Below, piece by piece: positions 17,991-26,558 of a stretch of DNA of 64,000 bases (positions within the stretch are counted from its first letter, which is position 1; each line of letters starts with the position of its first letter). A model generated the notes under the pieces. That model was not told the DNA's origin. It did not search any database and was given only the letters and a program-made list of their open reading frames with translations. Position numbers and translations under genes: made by a program. Source of the stretch: UBA1161 sp002311745 (GTDB taxonomy: Bacteria > Planctomycetota > Phycisphaerae > Tepidisphaerales > Tepidisphaeraceae); the NCBI GenBank assembly GCA_050018415.1, contig JBEKAB010000002.1, forward strand, positions 174,217-238,216. The letters run 5' to 3'.

Positions 17991-19035
17991 CTGTTGGATT
18001 GACGCTCATCTTCGTGACGGTGGCGGGCCGCGCGGCACGTTGCGCGCGGCCCGCCTTTTCGTCCATCCCGTTGGCTTCCAAGTTCTGCAGCGCGATCTGC
18101 GCGTTGCGCTTGAGCATCGGCAGCTTTGCCCGCTTCATCGCGCTGCCGCGCAGATGGCGGCGGTAATCCTGCTGGGTCCAATTCAGCAGTTCGCGCGCAT
18201 CCACTGTTCCCGTGGCAAAGCGCGGCTGAAGCTCCGAACCGCCGGCCGCCGGCGCCTCACGGTTCCAGGGACAAACCTCCTGGCAGATGTCGCATCCGTA
18301 AATCCACGCGCCGAACTTTTCCGCCAGCTCCGGATCGATCGCTCCGCGATGCTCGATGCTCAGGTACGAGATGCACCGCCGCGCGTCCAGGCGATACGGT
18401 TCGGTGATGGCCTGCGTCGGGCAGGCGTCGATGCAGCGCCGGCAGCTTCCGCAGCGGTCCACCGCCGCCTCGTCCGCCGGCAACGCCAGCGTCGTCACGA
18501 TCTCGCCCAGGAACAGCCACGAGCCGATCTGTTCATTGATGACGCAGCAATTTTTCCCCAGCCATCCGATCCCCGCCCGCGCGGCCAGCTCCTTCTCCAT
18601 CACCGGCGCCGTGTCGGTGCAGAAGCGCGTTTGCGCCGCCGGCGCCGCTTCCCTCAGCCAATCCGCCAGCGCGTGCAGCCGTCTCTTGAGCCAATCGTGG
18701 TAGTCTTCCCCCAGCGCATAGCGCGCGATCCGCCCGTGATGCGAAGCTTCCTGCGCTGCCGGTTCTTGCAGTGGCACGTGATAATTGACCGCCGCGCAGA
18801 TGACGCTAACCGCCCCGGGCAGATAAGCCGCCGGATCCGTCCGCTGCTGGAGCCGTTGGCCGAGGTACTTCATCTCTCCCGCCTGTCCGCCGTCGAGCCA
18901 GCGCCGAAAGTAATCGCGGTATAGCGACGCCGTCGCCGGCGCGATGCCGATGCGATCGAACCCCAGTTCCCTGGCCCGGGTCTTCAGTCGTGCCAGCAGT
19001 TGCATTTGATCGATGGTATTGGTGGAACAAGACAT
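17977..19035 (-). CDS. queG: Epoxyqueuosine reductase
   Basis: The 352-residue iron-sulfur/cobalamin enzyme performs the last step of queuosine synthesis, reducing epoxyqueuosine in tRNA. The family block FCTDTAPVMEKELAARAG contains the catalytic Asp141. Two 4Fe-4S clusters are indicated by Cys195/198/201/205 and by Cys221 with Cys248/251/255. The C-terminus from about residue 325 (rich in Ala and Arg) is not typical of the family: it is translated from DNA that on the other strand forms the hsp20 terminator, so it looks like a read-through extension. Confidence 0.94.
   Translation of the reverse strand: MSCSTNTIDQMQLLARLKTRARELGFDRIGIAPATASLYRDYFRRWLDGGQAGEMKYLGQRLQQRTDPAAYLPGAVSVICAAVNYHVPLQEPAAQEASHHGRIARYALGEDYHDWLKRRLHALADWLREAAPAAQTRFCTDTAPVMEKELAARAGIGWLGKNCCVINEQIGSWLFLGEIVTTLALPADEAAVDRCGSCRRCIDACPTQAITEPYRLDARRCISYLSIEHRGAIDPELAEKFGAWIYGCDICQEVCPWNREAPAAGGSELQPRFATGTVDARELLNWTQQDYRRHLRGSAMKRAKLPMLKRNAQIALQNLEANGMDEKAGRAQRAARPATVTKMSVNPTVRRP
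18022..18059 (+). terminator. Terminator of hsp20, embedded in the queG coding region
   Basis: A perfect 13-bp stem (GGCGGGCCGCGCG with its complement at 18043-18055) and an eight-base loop is followed by TTTT. It begins 32 bases after the hsp20 stop codon and lies inside the antisense queG frame. Confidence 0.85.
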
Positions 19036-19057
19036 GCCGGCCGCCGCTTGTTGATAG

Positions 19058-19077
19058 CCGCGGGCGGCAGCCCGCGG
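19058..19077. repeat. Dispersed hairpin, GCGGGCGGCAGCCCGC family (copy 1)
   Basis: A perfect 8-bp stem CCGCGGGC / GCCCGCGG closes a GGCA loop just upstream of queG. A second copy at 43289-43308 has the same loop and a compensating base-pair change in the stem. Confidence 0.8.
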
Positions 19078-19132
19078 ACAGGATCAAAACGCGCTCACAA
19101 CCCCCGATTATACCGCTGCTTTTGTCTCTTTC

Positions 19133-19161
19133 TTGACACCTCTATCGGCTATTCTTAAGAT
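19133..19161 (+). promoter_or_regulatory. Candidate sigma-70 promoter of the HEAT-repeat gene
   Basis: TTGACA at 19133-19138 matches the -35 consensus exactly and is followed after 17 bases by TAAGAT (4 of 6 to TATAAT) at 19156-19161. The predicted leader to the ATG at 19298 is about 130 bases. Confidence 0.55.
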
Positions 19162-19297
19162 CGCGCCGGTTGATGTCTCACCTGGGCTATGGGTCTGTTT
19201 GCCTTGGCCTTGTCATCGCCGCGGAGTGAGCGGAGTGATGCGCTTTAGGTTCCGCCTGTTGGACATCCTTGCCTACAGAAAAATTTCGGAGGCCGTG

Positions 19298-21532
19298 ATG
19301 CGGTTATCCCGAATCGTTCCTTTATTGATCGTCGTCTCTTGCCTGACCTTCGCCCCCCTGGGGGTTGCTCTGGCCGATGACGCGACGCCCACAACTCAGT
19401 CGTCCTTGGTCGATCAGGTCGACACTTTCTGGCACTACGGGAAGATCGCCCGCTACGATCTGGCCGCCGACGCCGCCAGCAAGCTGCTTTCCGCCGATCC
19501 GCGCGCCCTGCTCGAAGCTTTTGAAGCCGTCACCGCCCGCCGCGGCGACAACATGGATCAATGGCTGCTCCGCTGGCGCACCATGCCCGTGCCGTCGGAG
19601 GCCTCGGTCAAGGGCGACTCCCTGGCCGCCGCCCGCCGCGACGCGATTCAGAAGATGCGCGCCGCCGCCGACAAGCTCTCCGGGCGCATCAACCTGGGTT
19701 ACGCCACGCGCCGCGGCGATCCCGATTTCATCCGCAACACCATCATCGCCATGAGTCAGGGCTCGCGGGGATACGACAACAATCTGCCGCGCCTGGCCAA
19801 CAGCGGCGAACTCGCCGTCAAAGTTCTTGTGGACATTCTGCGCTCCGCCGACGACCGCCCATACCACGCCACCGCACGCCGCGCCCTCCGCGACCTGGGC
19901 CGAAAGGCGATCAATCCCCTTCTGGCCGCCACCGAAATGAAAGACAACGACACCCTGCTGGACGTGATCAGCGCCTTGGGCGACATCGGCTACGAGCCGT
20001 GCGTGCCGTACCTGGCCCGCTTGGCCACCTCGCCGGCCGCGCCCCAAGGCGTCCGCGTCGCCGCTCGCCGCGCCCTGGTCCACCTGGGCATCACCGACAC
20101 CGCCGCCCTCGATCCCGCCCAGCAGTTCTTCGACCTGGCCGAAAAATTCTATTACAACAAATCCTCCGTCACGCCTTCGGGAGACGCCACCGCCTACGTC
20201 TGGTATTGGACCGACAACATGGGCCTCACCAAGCTGGACGTGCCCACGCCGATCTTCGGCGACGTCATGACCATGCGCTGCGCCGAGTACGCCCTGAAGC
20301 TCAATCCCTCTAGCGCCGCCGCCGTTGCTCTTTGGCTGGCGGCCAACACCAAACGCGAGGCCGAACTGCCCGAGGGCAGCTCCGATCCCACCCACGCCGG
20401 CCTCCCCGACGCCCATTACTACAACGTCTCGGCCGGTGTGAAATACCTCAACGACGCTCTCACCCGCGCCCTGCAGGACCGCAACACCCCCGTCGCCTTC
20501 CGACTTACCGCCTCGCTCCAGGACATCATCGGCCAAAGCAACATGTCCGCCGGCGGCAGCGAGCCGCTCTTCAAGGCCCTGTATTACCCCAATCGCCAGG
20601 TGCGCTACCAGGCGGCGTTTGCCCTGGCCGAGTCGCTGCCCACCCGATCCTTCTCCGGCAGCGACCGCGTCGTGCCGCTTCTGGCCTCTGCCTTGAGCCA
20701 AAGCACCACCCTCAACGTCCTGGCCGTCGCCCCCGCCGATCAGGTCGCCGCCTTGCGCCAGGCCGCGGAAACCGCCGGCTGCACCGTCGTCGCCGCCGGC
20801 GATCCCACGCAGGCCGCCAACGCCGCCATGGCCTTGCCCTACGTCGATCTCATCATCATCTTCGAAGACAGCGACGTCGGCCGCATGGTCGCTCTCCAGC
20901 AGACCACCACGCACCTCCAGAGCGCTCCGCTTCTGGTTCTGACGCGCAGCGACGCCAGCCCCTACGCCGTCCGCAGCGCCACCGATCCCCTGATGAGCGC
21001 GGTGCTGATGCCGCCGGGCCAGAACCTGGCCGCCACGCTCAAGATCGAAATCCCGCGCGCCCTGGAGCACGCCGGCACGCCCCTCATGACCGAGCAGCAG
21101 GCCGCCGACTATGCCCGCCGCGCCGCCCGCTTGCTGTCCGATCTGGCCATCAGTCGCAACCCGGTGTTGGATTTAGCCCCCGCGCAGAGCCGCGTCCTGG
21201 CGGCTCTGAACGACGGCCGTCCGGAAATCGCCCAGGCCGCAGGAAACGTCCTGGCCATGCTCGATTCTCAGCCCGCCCAAACCGGCCTGGCCACCAAGGC
21301 CCTGGACGCGCAGACTGCCGCCCCCGTCCGCGTCAGCCTTTTCAAGAGCCTGGTCGTCAGCGCCAAGTTCTTCGGCAATCGCCTGGGCCCGGACAAGATC
21401 GCGCAGATTGAGCAGACCGTTGCCGGCGAGAAGGACCCCGCCATCCGCTCTGCCGCCGCCGAGGCGCGCGGCGCCCTCAATCTCCCCGCCGATCAGGCCC
21501 GCGCCCTGATCCTGGCCCAATCCAAGATGTGA
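19298..21532 (+). CDS. Exported HEAT-repeat protein with embedded degenerate receiver-like domain
   Basis: The 744-residue product begins with a signal peptide (RIVPLLIVVSCLTFAPLGVALA). HEAT-like helices occupy much of the protein (for example ALRDLGRKAINPLLAATEM, VISALGDIGYEPCVPYLARLA, AFALAESLPTRSFSG). Around residues 469-560 sits an alpha-beta unit, LNVLAVAPADQVAALRQA then VDLIIIFEDSDVGRM and APLLVLTRSDASPY, with the order of a receiver domain but an altered acidic pocket. HEAT helices resume after it. The ATG at 19298 has GGAGG at good spacing. Role unknown; a scaffold is likely. A hairpin terminator follows. Confidence 0.75.
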   Translation: MRLSRIVPLLIVVSCLTFAPLGVALADDATPTTQSSLVDQVDTFWHYGKIARYDLAADAASKLLSADPRALLEAFEAVTARRGDNMDQWLLRWRTMPVPSEASVKGDSLAAARRDAIQKMRAAADKLSGRINLGYATRRGDPDFIRNTIIAMSQGSRGYDNNLPRLANSGELAVKVLVDILRSADDRPYHATARRALRDLGRKAINPLLAATEMKDNDTLLDVISALGDIGYEPCVPYLARLATSPAAPQGVRVAARRALVHLGITDTAALDPAQQFFDLAEKFYYNKSSVTPSGDATAYVWYWTDNMGLTKLDVPTPIFGDVMTMRCAEYALKLNPSSAAAVALWLAANTKREAELPEGSSDPTHAGLPDAHYYNVSAGVKYLNDALTRALQDRNTPVAFRLTASLQDIIGQSNMSAGGSEPLFKALYYPNRQVRYQAAFALAESLPTRSFSGSDRVVPLLASALSQSTTLNVLAVAPADQVAALRQAAETAGCTVVAAGDPTQAANAAMALPYVDLIIIFEDSDVGRMVALQQTTTHLQSAPLLVLTRSDASPYAVRSATDPLMSAVLMPPGQNLAATLKIEIPRALEHAGTPLMTEQQAADYARRAARLLSDLAISRNPVLDLAPAQSRVLAALNDGRPEIAQAAGNVLAMLDSQPAQTGLATKALDAQTAAPVRVSLFKSLVVSAKFFGNRLGPDKIAQIEQTVAGEKDPAIRSAAAEARGALNLPADQARALILAQSKM

Positions 21533-21545
21533 GGAATTTGCCCGG

Positions 21546-21570
21546 CCCGCCGACTTCAGTCGGCGGGTTT
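21546..21570. terminator. Shared hairpin terminator, GCCGACTTCAGTCGGC family (copy 1)
   Basis: A perfect 9-bp stem CCCGCCGAC / GTCGGCGGG with loop TTCA is followed by TTT, 13 bases after the HEAT gene. It also covers the last codons of the convergent cbiX, whose stop codon reads from the loop itself. A related hairpin lies at 33385-33406. Confidence 0.75.
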
Positions 21571-21954
21571 CCCCCGCTCCACGCATTCGCGCACACGCTT
21601 TTCCAGCAAATCCACGATCAGATCATCCATCCCCAGCGTGGGCGTGACGTGATATCGCGTCCCCGGAAACTTCTTTGCCGCCTCGCTTGTCAGTCGTGGG
21701 ATGTCCTCTGTCCAGTGTTTTCCCGGCCCCAGGAAATACGGGCAGACGATGATAAGCGAAGCCCCGCGCTCTACGCACCGCCCGTACGCCGTCGCGATCG
21801 TCGGCTCGGCCAATTCCATGTGCGCCGGCTCCACGATCTTCCAGCGGTCGGCAAACCGACGGGCGAACAGCTCGGCCACCTCCTCCAGCAGGCGGTTGCT
21901 CTCTTCCCGCCGCGAGCCGTGATCCACGATGATGATCCCGATCGCCGTCTCCAC
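21556..21954 (-). CDS. cbiX: CbiX/SirB-type sirohydrochlorin chelatase-like protein
   Basis: The 132-residue protein matches the short CbiX family, which inserts cobalt or iron into sirohydrochlorin on the way to cobalamin or siroheme. The metal-binding histidine is in IIIVDHGSRREESN, and the second conserved block is EPAHMELAEPTI followed by IIVCPYFLGPGKHW. Length fits the short form, which acts as a homodimer. No other tetrapyrrole genes are nearby. It is divergent from the capD-like gene by 71 bases. Confidence 0.88.
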   Translation of the reverse strand: METAIGIIIVDHGSRREESNRLLEEVAELFARRFADRWKIVEPAHMELAEPTIATAYGRCVERGASLIIVCPYFLGPGKHWTEDIPRLTSEAAKKFPGTRYHVTPTLGMDDLIVDLLEKRVRECVERGKPAD

Positions 21955-22025
21955 GTTCGTCTCTATCCTTTCCGCGCCGCCGGCTTCAGGTCAATGCTCA
22001 ACGTCCCAGAATATCTAAGGACGCC

Positions 22026-23243
22026 ATGTTCCCAATGCCGATGTATGAGCCAGATTACTCTATGAAAAAGGCCGCCGTAGAGAAACTGCGCAGGTCCATC
22101 GCCCGGCTGAGGCGGCCCTCGTTGCGGCTGGACGTCGCCGATCTCCTGGGCCGCAAGCCCATCAGCCTGGACACCCCGCAGCTTCAGCGCTTCCTGGCCG
22201 GCAAGCACGTCCTGGTCAGCGGGGCTGGCGGCAGCATCGGCTCCGAAATCTGCCGCCAGGCCATGCGCTTTTGCCCACGCCGCCTGATCCTCCTGGAACA
22301 AGCCGAAAACAACCTCTTCGAGATCGACCGCGAGCTCCGCCAGCGCTGGGTAGGCGCGGACATCGTCCCCGCCCTGGCCGATGTCGCCGATGCCGCCCGC
22401 GTCGAAGCCGTCTTTGCCCAGCATCAGCCGCAGGTGATCTTCCACTGCGCCGCCCACAAACACGTGCCCATGATGGAACTGAATCCCGGCGAGGCGATCA
22501 AGAACAACGTCTTTGGCACCAAAGTCATCGCCGATGCCGCCCTGTCTGCCGGCGCCGCCGCCTTCGTCATGGTCAGCACCGACAAGGCCGTCAATCCCAC
22601 CAGCGTCATGGGCGCCGCCAAGCGCTGCGCCGAGCTCTACATCCAATCCCTCAACGCCCGCGATAGTGCCGATGCCCCGCGTTTCGTCGCCGTGCGTTTC
22701 GGCAACGTGTTAGGCAGCAGCGGCAGCGTCGTCCCCATTTTCGCCAAGCAGATCGACTCCGGCGGCCCCGTGACGGTCACCCACCCGGAAATGCAGCGTT
22801 ACTTCATGACCATTCCCGAGGCCAGCCAACTGGTCATGCAAGCCGGCGCCATCGGCCAAGGCGGCGAAATCTTCATTCTCGACATGGGCCAGCCGATCAA
22901 GATTCTCAAGCTCGCCCGCGAGATGATCCGTCGTCGCGGCCTTATTCCCGGCAGAGACATCGCCATCGAATTCACCGGCATTCGCCCCGGCGAAAAGCTC
23001 TACGAAGAGCTCGCCTGCGCCAGCGAAAAGACCCGTCCGACGACCCACCCCAAGATCCGCGTCTGGCAGCTCCCCCGCGCAACGCCCGAGCAGGTCGATC
23101 AGATGCTGCAAACGCTCACCGCCGTGATCAATTCCGCCCGCCCCCAGGTCGTGGCCGCGCTACAGCAATGCGTCCCCGAATACCAGCCCACTCCCGCCGT
23201 GGAGTCTGCCCCCGCGATGCGCCTCGTCGCGGACGCGGCCTGA
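22026..23243 (+). CDS. Soluble CapD/FlaA1-type nucleotide-sugar 4,6-dehydratase
   Basis: The 405-residue protein is an extended short-chain dehydrogenase that acts on UDP-N-acetylhexosamines, feeding surface polysaccharide synthesis. The NAD site GAGGSIGSEICRQ lies near residues 66-78. The catalytic region is MVSTDKAVNPTSVMGAAKR, where Met replaces the usual Tyr of YxxxK, as is normal in this family. RFGNVLGSSGSVVP and GIRPGEKLYEEL are further hallmarks. It lacks the four-helix membrane domain of full-length CapD/WbpM proteins. AAGGA precedes the ATG at 22026. It precedes the TIR-NLR gene but probably is not functionally tied to it. Confidence 0.92.
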   Translation: MFPMPMYEPDYSMKKAAVEKLRRSIARLRRPSLRLDVADLLGRKPISLDTPQLQRFLAGKHVLVSGAGGSIGSEICRQAMRFCPRRLILLEQAENNLFEIDRELRQRWVGADIVPALADVADAARVEAVFAQHQPQVIFHCAAHKHVPMMELNPGEAIKNNVFGTKVIADAALSAGAAAFVMVSTDKAVNPTSVMGAAKRCAELYIQSLNARDSADAPRFVAVRFGNVLGSSGSVVPIFAKQIDSGGPVTVTHPEMQRYFMTIPEASQLVMQAGAIGQGGEIFILDMGQPIKILKLAREMIRRRGLIPGRDIAIEFTGIRPGEKLYEELACASEKTRPTTHPKIRVWQLPRATPEQVDQMLQTLTAVINSARPQVVAALQQCVPEYQPTPAVESAPAMRLVADAA

Positions 23244-23342
23244 CTGACAGATAGTCCGCTGACGTGGCCCAGAACATACCCAGCGGGTGTAGAATGCCGC
23301 TGGGCAACAGTTGGCCAGTGCGGGCAACAAGTCGGAAGAGCG

Positions 23343-26099
23343 ATGGCCTGTGATCTTTTCATCAGCTACCACTCGCCAGACCTGAAGCTGGCCGAGGAAT
23401 TGCATCGCCAGCTTTTGGCCGGCGGTTTTCGGCCCGATCAAATCTGGTTCGACAAAATCCGCCTCAAGCCGGGCTACAACTGGTACGAGCACATTAAAGA
23501 TGCTGCCGATGCCGCGCGAATCATCCTGCCGGTCCTCACTCCACGATGGCAGCTTTCCAACTGGACCAAGTTTGAAACGTACTGCGGCGAAGTCGTCATC
23601 CCCCTTATTTTTCAAGGTTCCTGGCCCGACATTTCCACACCGCCGCTGCAGAGGTTTCATTACCTCGCCGTCGATCTCTCTAAGCCCGATGCTTCCGCTT
23701 GGCGGCGTCTGATCGATGCGATCCGTGAACACCTGGCAAACCCCGCTCCCCAAAAACCGGCGAGCCTCGCATACGTTCGCTACCAGCACAACCCGTACTT
23801 TGTCGGCCGCGAAAAGGAGATGCTGGCGATCCATGAAACCCTGCACCAATCCCCCACGGCCGCCCTAACGCAGGGCAAGGTCCAAGCCGTCGCCGCGCTG
23901 GGCGGCGTCGGTAAATCCACACTCGCGCGAGAATATGTCGAGCAGTTCTGGCGCTGCTACCGGCAAATCTTCTGGGTCGATTGCCGTGTAGGCGTGACCA
24001 CCGGTTTGGCTGGGATCTGTGACGCAATGTTCCCCGACCTCCCCCAGGGGCTTCAGGAACGGCAAAAGGCCCAAACGGCTCTGCGCGAGCTGAACGGCGA
24101 TGAGCCTCGGCTTTTGGTCCTCGACAACGCCGAGGATGAGCAATCCATCCAAGAGTGGATTCCCAACGCCGGCGGCTGCCGCACCATCATAACTTCGCGT
24201 TACTCGAACTGGTCACCCGGAATCGTGAAATTGGAAATGTACGTGTTTGACCCTGAGCCGGCCCGCGAGTTCCTCATCAAACGCACCGGACGAAAGGCCG
24301 AAGGTGATGAACTAATTGCCTGTGACGCGCTGGCCAAGGAACTGGGCTATCTGCCCCTGGCCCTGGAGCAGGCGGCCGCTTACATGCTGAAAAACCAGCA
24401 ATATTCCTTCAGCGATTACCTTGCCCTATACCGTCGGACGGCGGCTGAACTGTTGAAAGAAAAAGTCCTAGGTTCGACCGAGTATCCAGACTCCGTGGCG
24501 ACGACTTGGAAGCTGACGATCGAAAGGCTTACCGCCCCCGCTCGGGTCGTATTGCGACTAGCCAGCTTCTTAGCCGATACGCCCATTCCGCTTGGCCTAT
24601 TCCGCCAGGACGTGGCCAAGATCAAGCAAGCCGCCGCACAATTCCCCGTCTCTTCACCGACTCGTGATTCCTCCGATCCTGAGCTATTCGTCAATTCCAT
24701 CGCCGCCGACCTGCAAGCCTATTCCATGGCGCGATACGTCGATGGGTCCCTCCAATTCCACAACCTGGTTCAAAAGGTCGAGCTGCACAATATTCCGCTC
24801 GACCAGCGAGATGATTCTCAGAAACTCATCTGGAGCCTGTTCATCGCCTTTGCCCCGACCCCGGCCCACGAATTCGCCAACTGGCCGGCCTGGGCGGTGT
24901 TGGTGCCGCACGCGCAACAATTGGTGAACCATCCTCCGCTGGATTCCCCATCAACCGCATGGGCCCTTAGTGCGATGGCAAGCTATCTGCAAGAAGCCAG
25001 GGCCGCCTATTCCCAAGCCGAGCCGATGTATCGGCGGGCGCTGGAGATCGCCGAGAAAAGGTTCGGCAAGGATCATGCCAAGGTCGCCCCAGTCCTCACG
25101 AACCTGGCCCAACTGCTCCAGGCCACCAATCGCCTGAGTGAGGCCGAGCCGATGATGCGGTGGGCGCTGAAGATCGGCGAGAAAAGCTTCGGCAAGGATC
25201 ATCCCCACGTCGCTACCCGCCTTAACAACCTGGCCGCTTTACTCCAGGACACCAACCGCCTGAGCGAGGCCGAGCCGATGATGCGGCGCGCGTTGCAGAT
25301 CGACGAGAAAAGTTTCGGCAAGGATCATCCCGAAGTCGCCACAGACCTCAACAACTTGGCCGCTTTGCTCCAGGCCACTAACCGCCTGTCAGAGGCCGAG
25401 CCGATGATGCGGCGGGCACTGGAGATCGACGAGAAAAGCTTCGGCAAGGATCATCCCACGGTCGCCACCCGCCTTAACAACCTTGCCCAATTGCTCAAGG
25501 CCACGAACTGCCTGACCGAGGCCGAGCCGATGATGCGACGGGCGTTGGAGATCGACGAGAAGAGCTTCGGCAAGGATCATCCCAAGCTCGCCGTCCGCCT
25601 CAACAACCTGGCCCTATTGCTGCAGGCCACGAACCGCCTGACCGAGGCCGAGCCGATGATGCGGCGGGCACTGGAGATCGACGAGAAAAGCTTCGGCAAG
25701 GATCATCCCAACGTCGCCATGGACCTCAACAACCTCGCCGGTTTGTTCCGGGCCACCAACCACCTGACCGAGGCCGAGCCGTTGATGCGGCGGGCGATGG
25801 AGATCGACGAGAAAAGCTTCGGCAAGGATCATCCCAACGTCGCCATCCGCCTCAACAACTTGGCCCAATTGCTCCAGGACACCAACCACCTGACCGAGGC
25901 CGAGCCGCTCATGCGTCGGCACTTGGAGATTTTCCTCGAGTTCGCCGTCGCCACGGGCCACGAGCACCCGCACCTGCGCGAGGCCCTCGGCAACTACGCG
26001 CTCTTACTGAAAGAAATGGGCCGGAACGACCAACAGGTTCAGGCCCAACTCAATGCCGTGACCGAGCCCTATGGCATCCAAATCGCCCGCAGTTCATAG
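23343..26099 (+). CDS. TIR / NB-ARC (STAND NTPase) / TPR protein, NLR-like immune receptor
   Basis: The 918-residue protein has three parts. Residues 3-135 form a TIR domain (LFISYHSPDLKLAEELHRQL, WFDKIRLKPGYNWYEHI); Glu78 in SNWTKFE aligns with the catalytic glutamate of NAD-cleaving TIRs. Residues about 150-450 form a STAND/NB-ARC ATPase with Walker A GGVGKST (187-193), Walker B LLVLDNAED (257-265), TIITSR (281-286) and GYLPLALEQAAAY. The C-terminal third has seven nearly identical 42-residue kinesin-light-chain-type TPRs and one degenerate copy. Such proteins act as intracellular sensors that oligomerise and deplete NAD in phage defence; that role is inferred here. It lies 100 bases after the dehydratase gene. 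Confidence 0.92.
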   Translation: MACDLFISYHSPDLKLAEELHRQLLAGGFRPDQIWFDKIRLKPGYNWYEHIKDAADAARIILPVLTPRWQLSNWTKFETYCGEVVIPLIFQGSWPDISTPPLQRFHYLAVDLSKPDASAWRRLIDAIREHLANPAPQKPASLAYVRYQHNPYFVGREKEMLAIHETLHQSPTAALTQGKVQAVAALGGVGKSTLAREYVEQFWRCYRQIFWVDCRVGVTTGLAGICDAMFPDLPQGLQERQKAQTALRELNGDEPRLLVLDNAEDEQSIQEWIPNAGGCRTIITSRYSNWSPGIVKLEMYVFDPEPAREFLIKRTGRKAEGDELIACDALAKELGYLPLALEQAAAYMLKNQQYSFSDYLALYRRTAAELLKEKVLGSTEYPDSVATTWKLTIERLTAPARVVLRLASFLADTPIPLGLFRQDVAKIKQAAAQFPVSSPTRDSSDPELFVNSIAADLQAYSMARYVDGSLQFHNLVQKVELHNIPLDQRDDSQKLIWSLFIAFAPTPAHEFANWPAWAVLVPHAQQLVNHPPLDSPSTAWALSAMASYLQEARAAYSQAEPMYRRALEIAEKRFGKDHAKVAPVLTNLAQLLQATNRLSEAEPMMRWALKIGEKSFGKDHPHVATRLNNLAALLQDTNRLSEAEPMMRRALQIDEKSFGKDHPEVATDLNNLAALLQATNRLSEAEPMMRRALEIDEKSFGKDHPTVATRLNNLAQLLKATNCLTEAEPMMRRALEIDEKSFGKDHPKLAVRLNNLALLLQATNRLTEAEPMMRRALEIDEKSFGKDHPNVAMDLNNLAGLFRATNHLTEAEPLMRRAMEIDEKSFGKDHPNVAIRLNNLAQLLQDTNHLTEAEPLMRRHLEIFLEFAVATGHEHPHLREALGNYALLLKEMGRNDQQVQAQLNAVTEPYGIQIARSS
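25017..25898 (+). repeat. Seven 126-bp tandem repeats encoding 42-residue TPRs
   Basis: Units begin at 25017, 25143, 25269, 25395, 25521, 25647 and 25773, each starting with codons for AEPxM and containing FGKDHP and LNNLAxLL. Copies are nearly identical at DNA level, so the number can change by slippage or recombination. A degenerate eighth unit follows from 25899. Confidence 0.95.
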
Positions 26100-26101
26100 C
26101 G

Positions 26102-26215
26102 CGGGCAGTCGCGCCGCATGTCACGGCAACCGACCGGCGGATTGACGCTTTTGCTTACGTGCTTTACGGTCTTAGCGAGGATGAAATCCGGCTTGTGGAG
26201 GAGGCGATGGGATGA
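26102..26215 (+). pseudogene. C-terminal remnant of an Eco57I/TaqI-type DNA methylase or R-M enzyme
   Basis: Reading from 26102 to the stop at 26213-26215 gives an uninterrupted tail that ends TDRRIDAFAYVLYGLSEDE then IRLVEEAMG. This is the classic C-terminal signature of N6-adenine DNA methylase and restriction-modification proteins, usually written as IDxLVYELYGLTEEEI. There is no start codon in this frame and the rest of the gene is absent. Its stop overlaps the ATG of the DUF6883 gene (ATGA), so the small gene was probably once translationally coupled to it. The TIR-NLR gene stop lies directly upstream. Confidence 0.7.
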
Positions 26216-26550
26216 CGGTTCCGAACGCAAATCTGGCGAAAGTGGACCGGGAGAAAATCGTGGAATACCTCCTGAATCCATCGCATCCGGACAACGGCGG
26301 TAAAGCAAAATTCTTTGCAGCTGCGGGATTTACACGCCAGCATTGGGAAGTCCTGGCGGCAGCCCTCTGTAAAATGGTGTTGAACGCATCCGTGTCGCGC
26401 AGCATAGAATCTTCGCATGGATCGAAGTATCTTGTGGACGGTGAGCTGGTAACACCTGATGGCCAGACAGTCGGTGTGCGAACGGTCTGGATCGTCGAGC
26501 GGGGAGCGCAGGCTCCGCGTCTGATTACCGCGTATCCGGCGCCAAAGTGA
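26212..26550 (+). CDS. DUF6883-family small protein
   Basis: The 112-residue protein matches the DUF6883 pattern: PNANLAKVDREKIVEYLLNP, HPDNGGKAKFFAAAGF, YLVDGELVTPDGQ and the closing VRTVWIVERG, PRLITAYP. The family has no assigned activity; it is often found beside DUF4926 genes and has been suspected of a toxin-antitoxin or defence-accessory role, an inference from neighbourhood. The Shine-Dalgarno GGAGGAGG is strong. It overlaps the methylase remnant stop and is followed nine bases later by a DUF4926 gene. Confidence 0.82.
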   Translation: MTVPNANLAKVDREKIVEYLLNPSHPDNGGKAKFFAAAGFTRQHWEVLAAALCKMVLNASVSRSIESSHGSKYLVDGELVTPDGQTVGVRTVWIVERGAQAPRLITAYPAPK

Positions 26551-26558
26551 GAGCGGCC

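Noticed and set aside
19322..21070. 582-codon minus-strand frame, Gly-rich
   Set aside because: It is antisense to the HEAT-repeat gene; its composition is explained by codon bias on the other strand.
25017..25898. Possible CRISPR or satellite array
   Set aside because: The 126-bp period is an exact multiple of three and encodes TPR motifs within the receptor gene.
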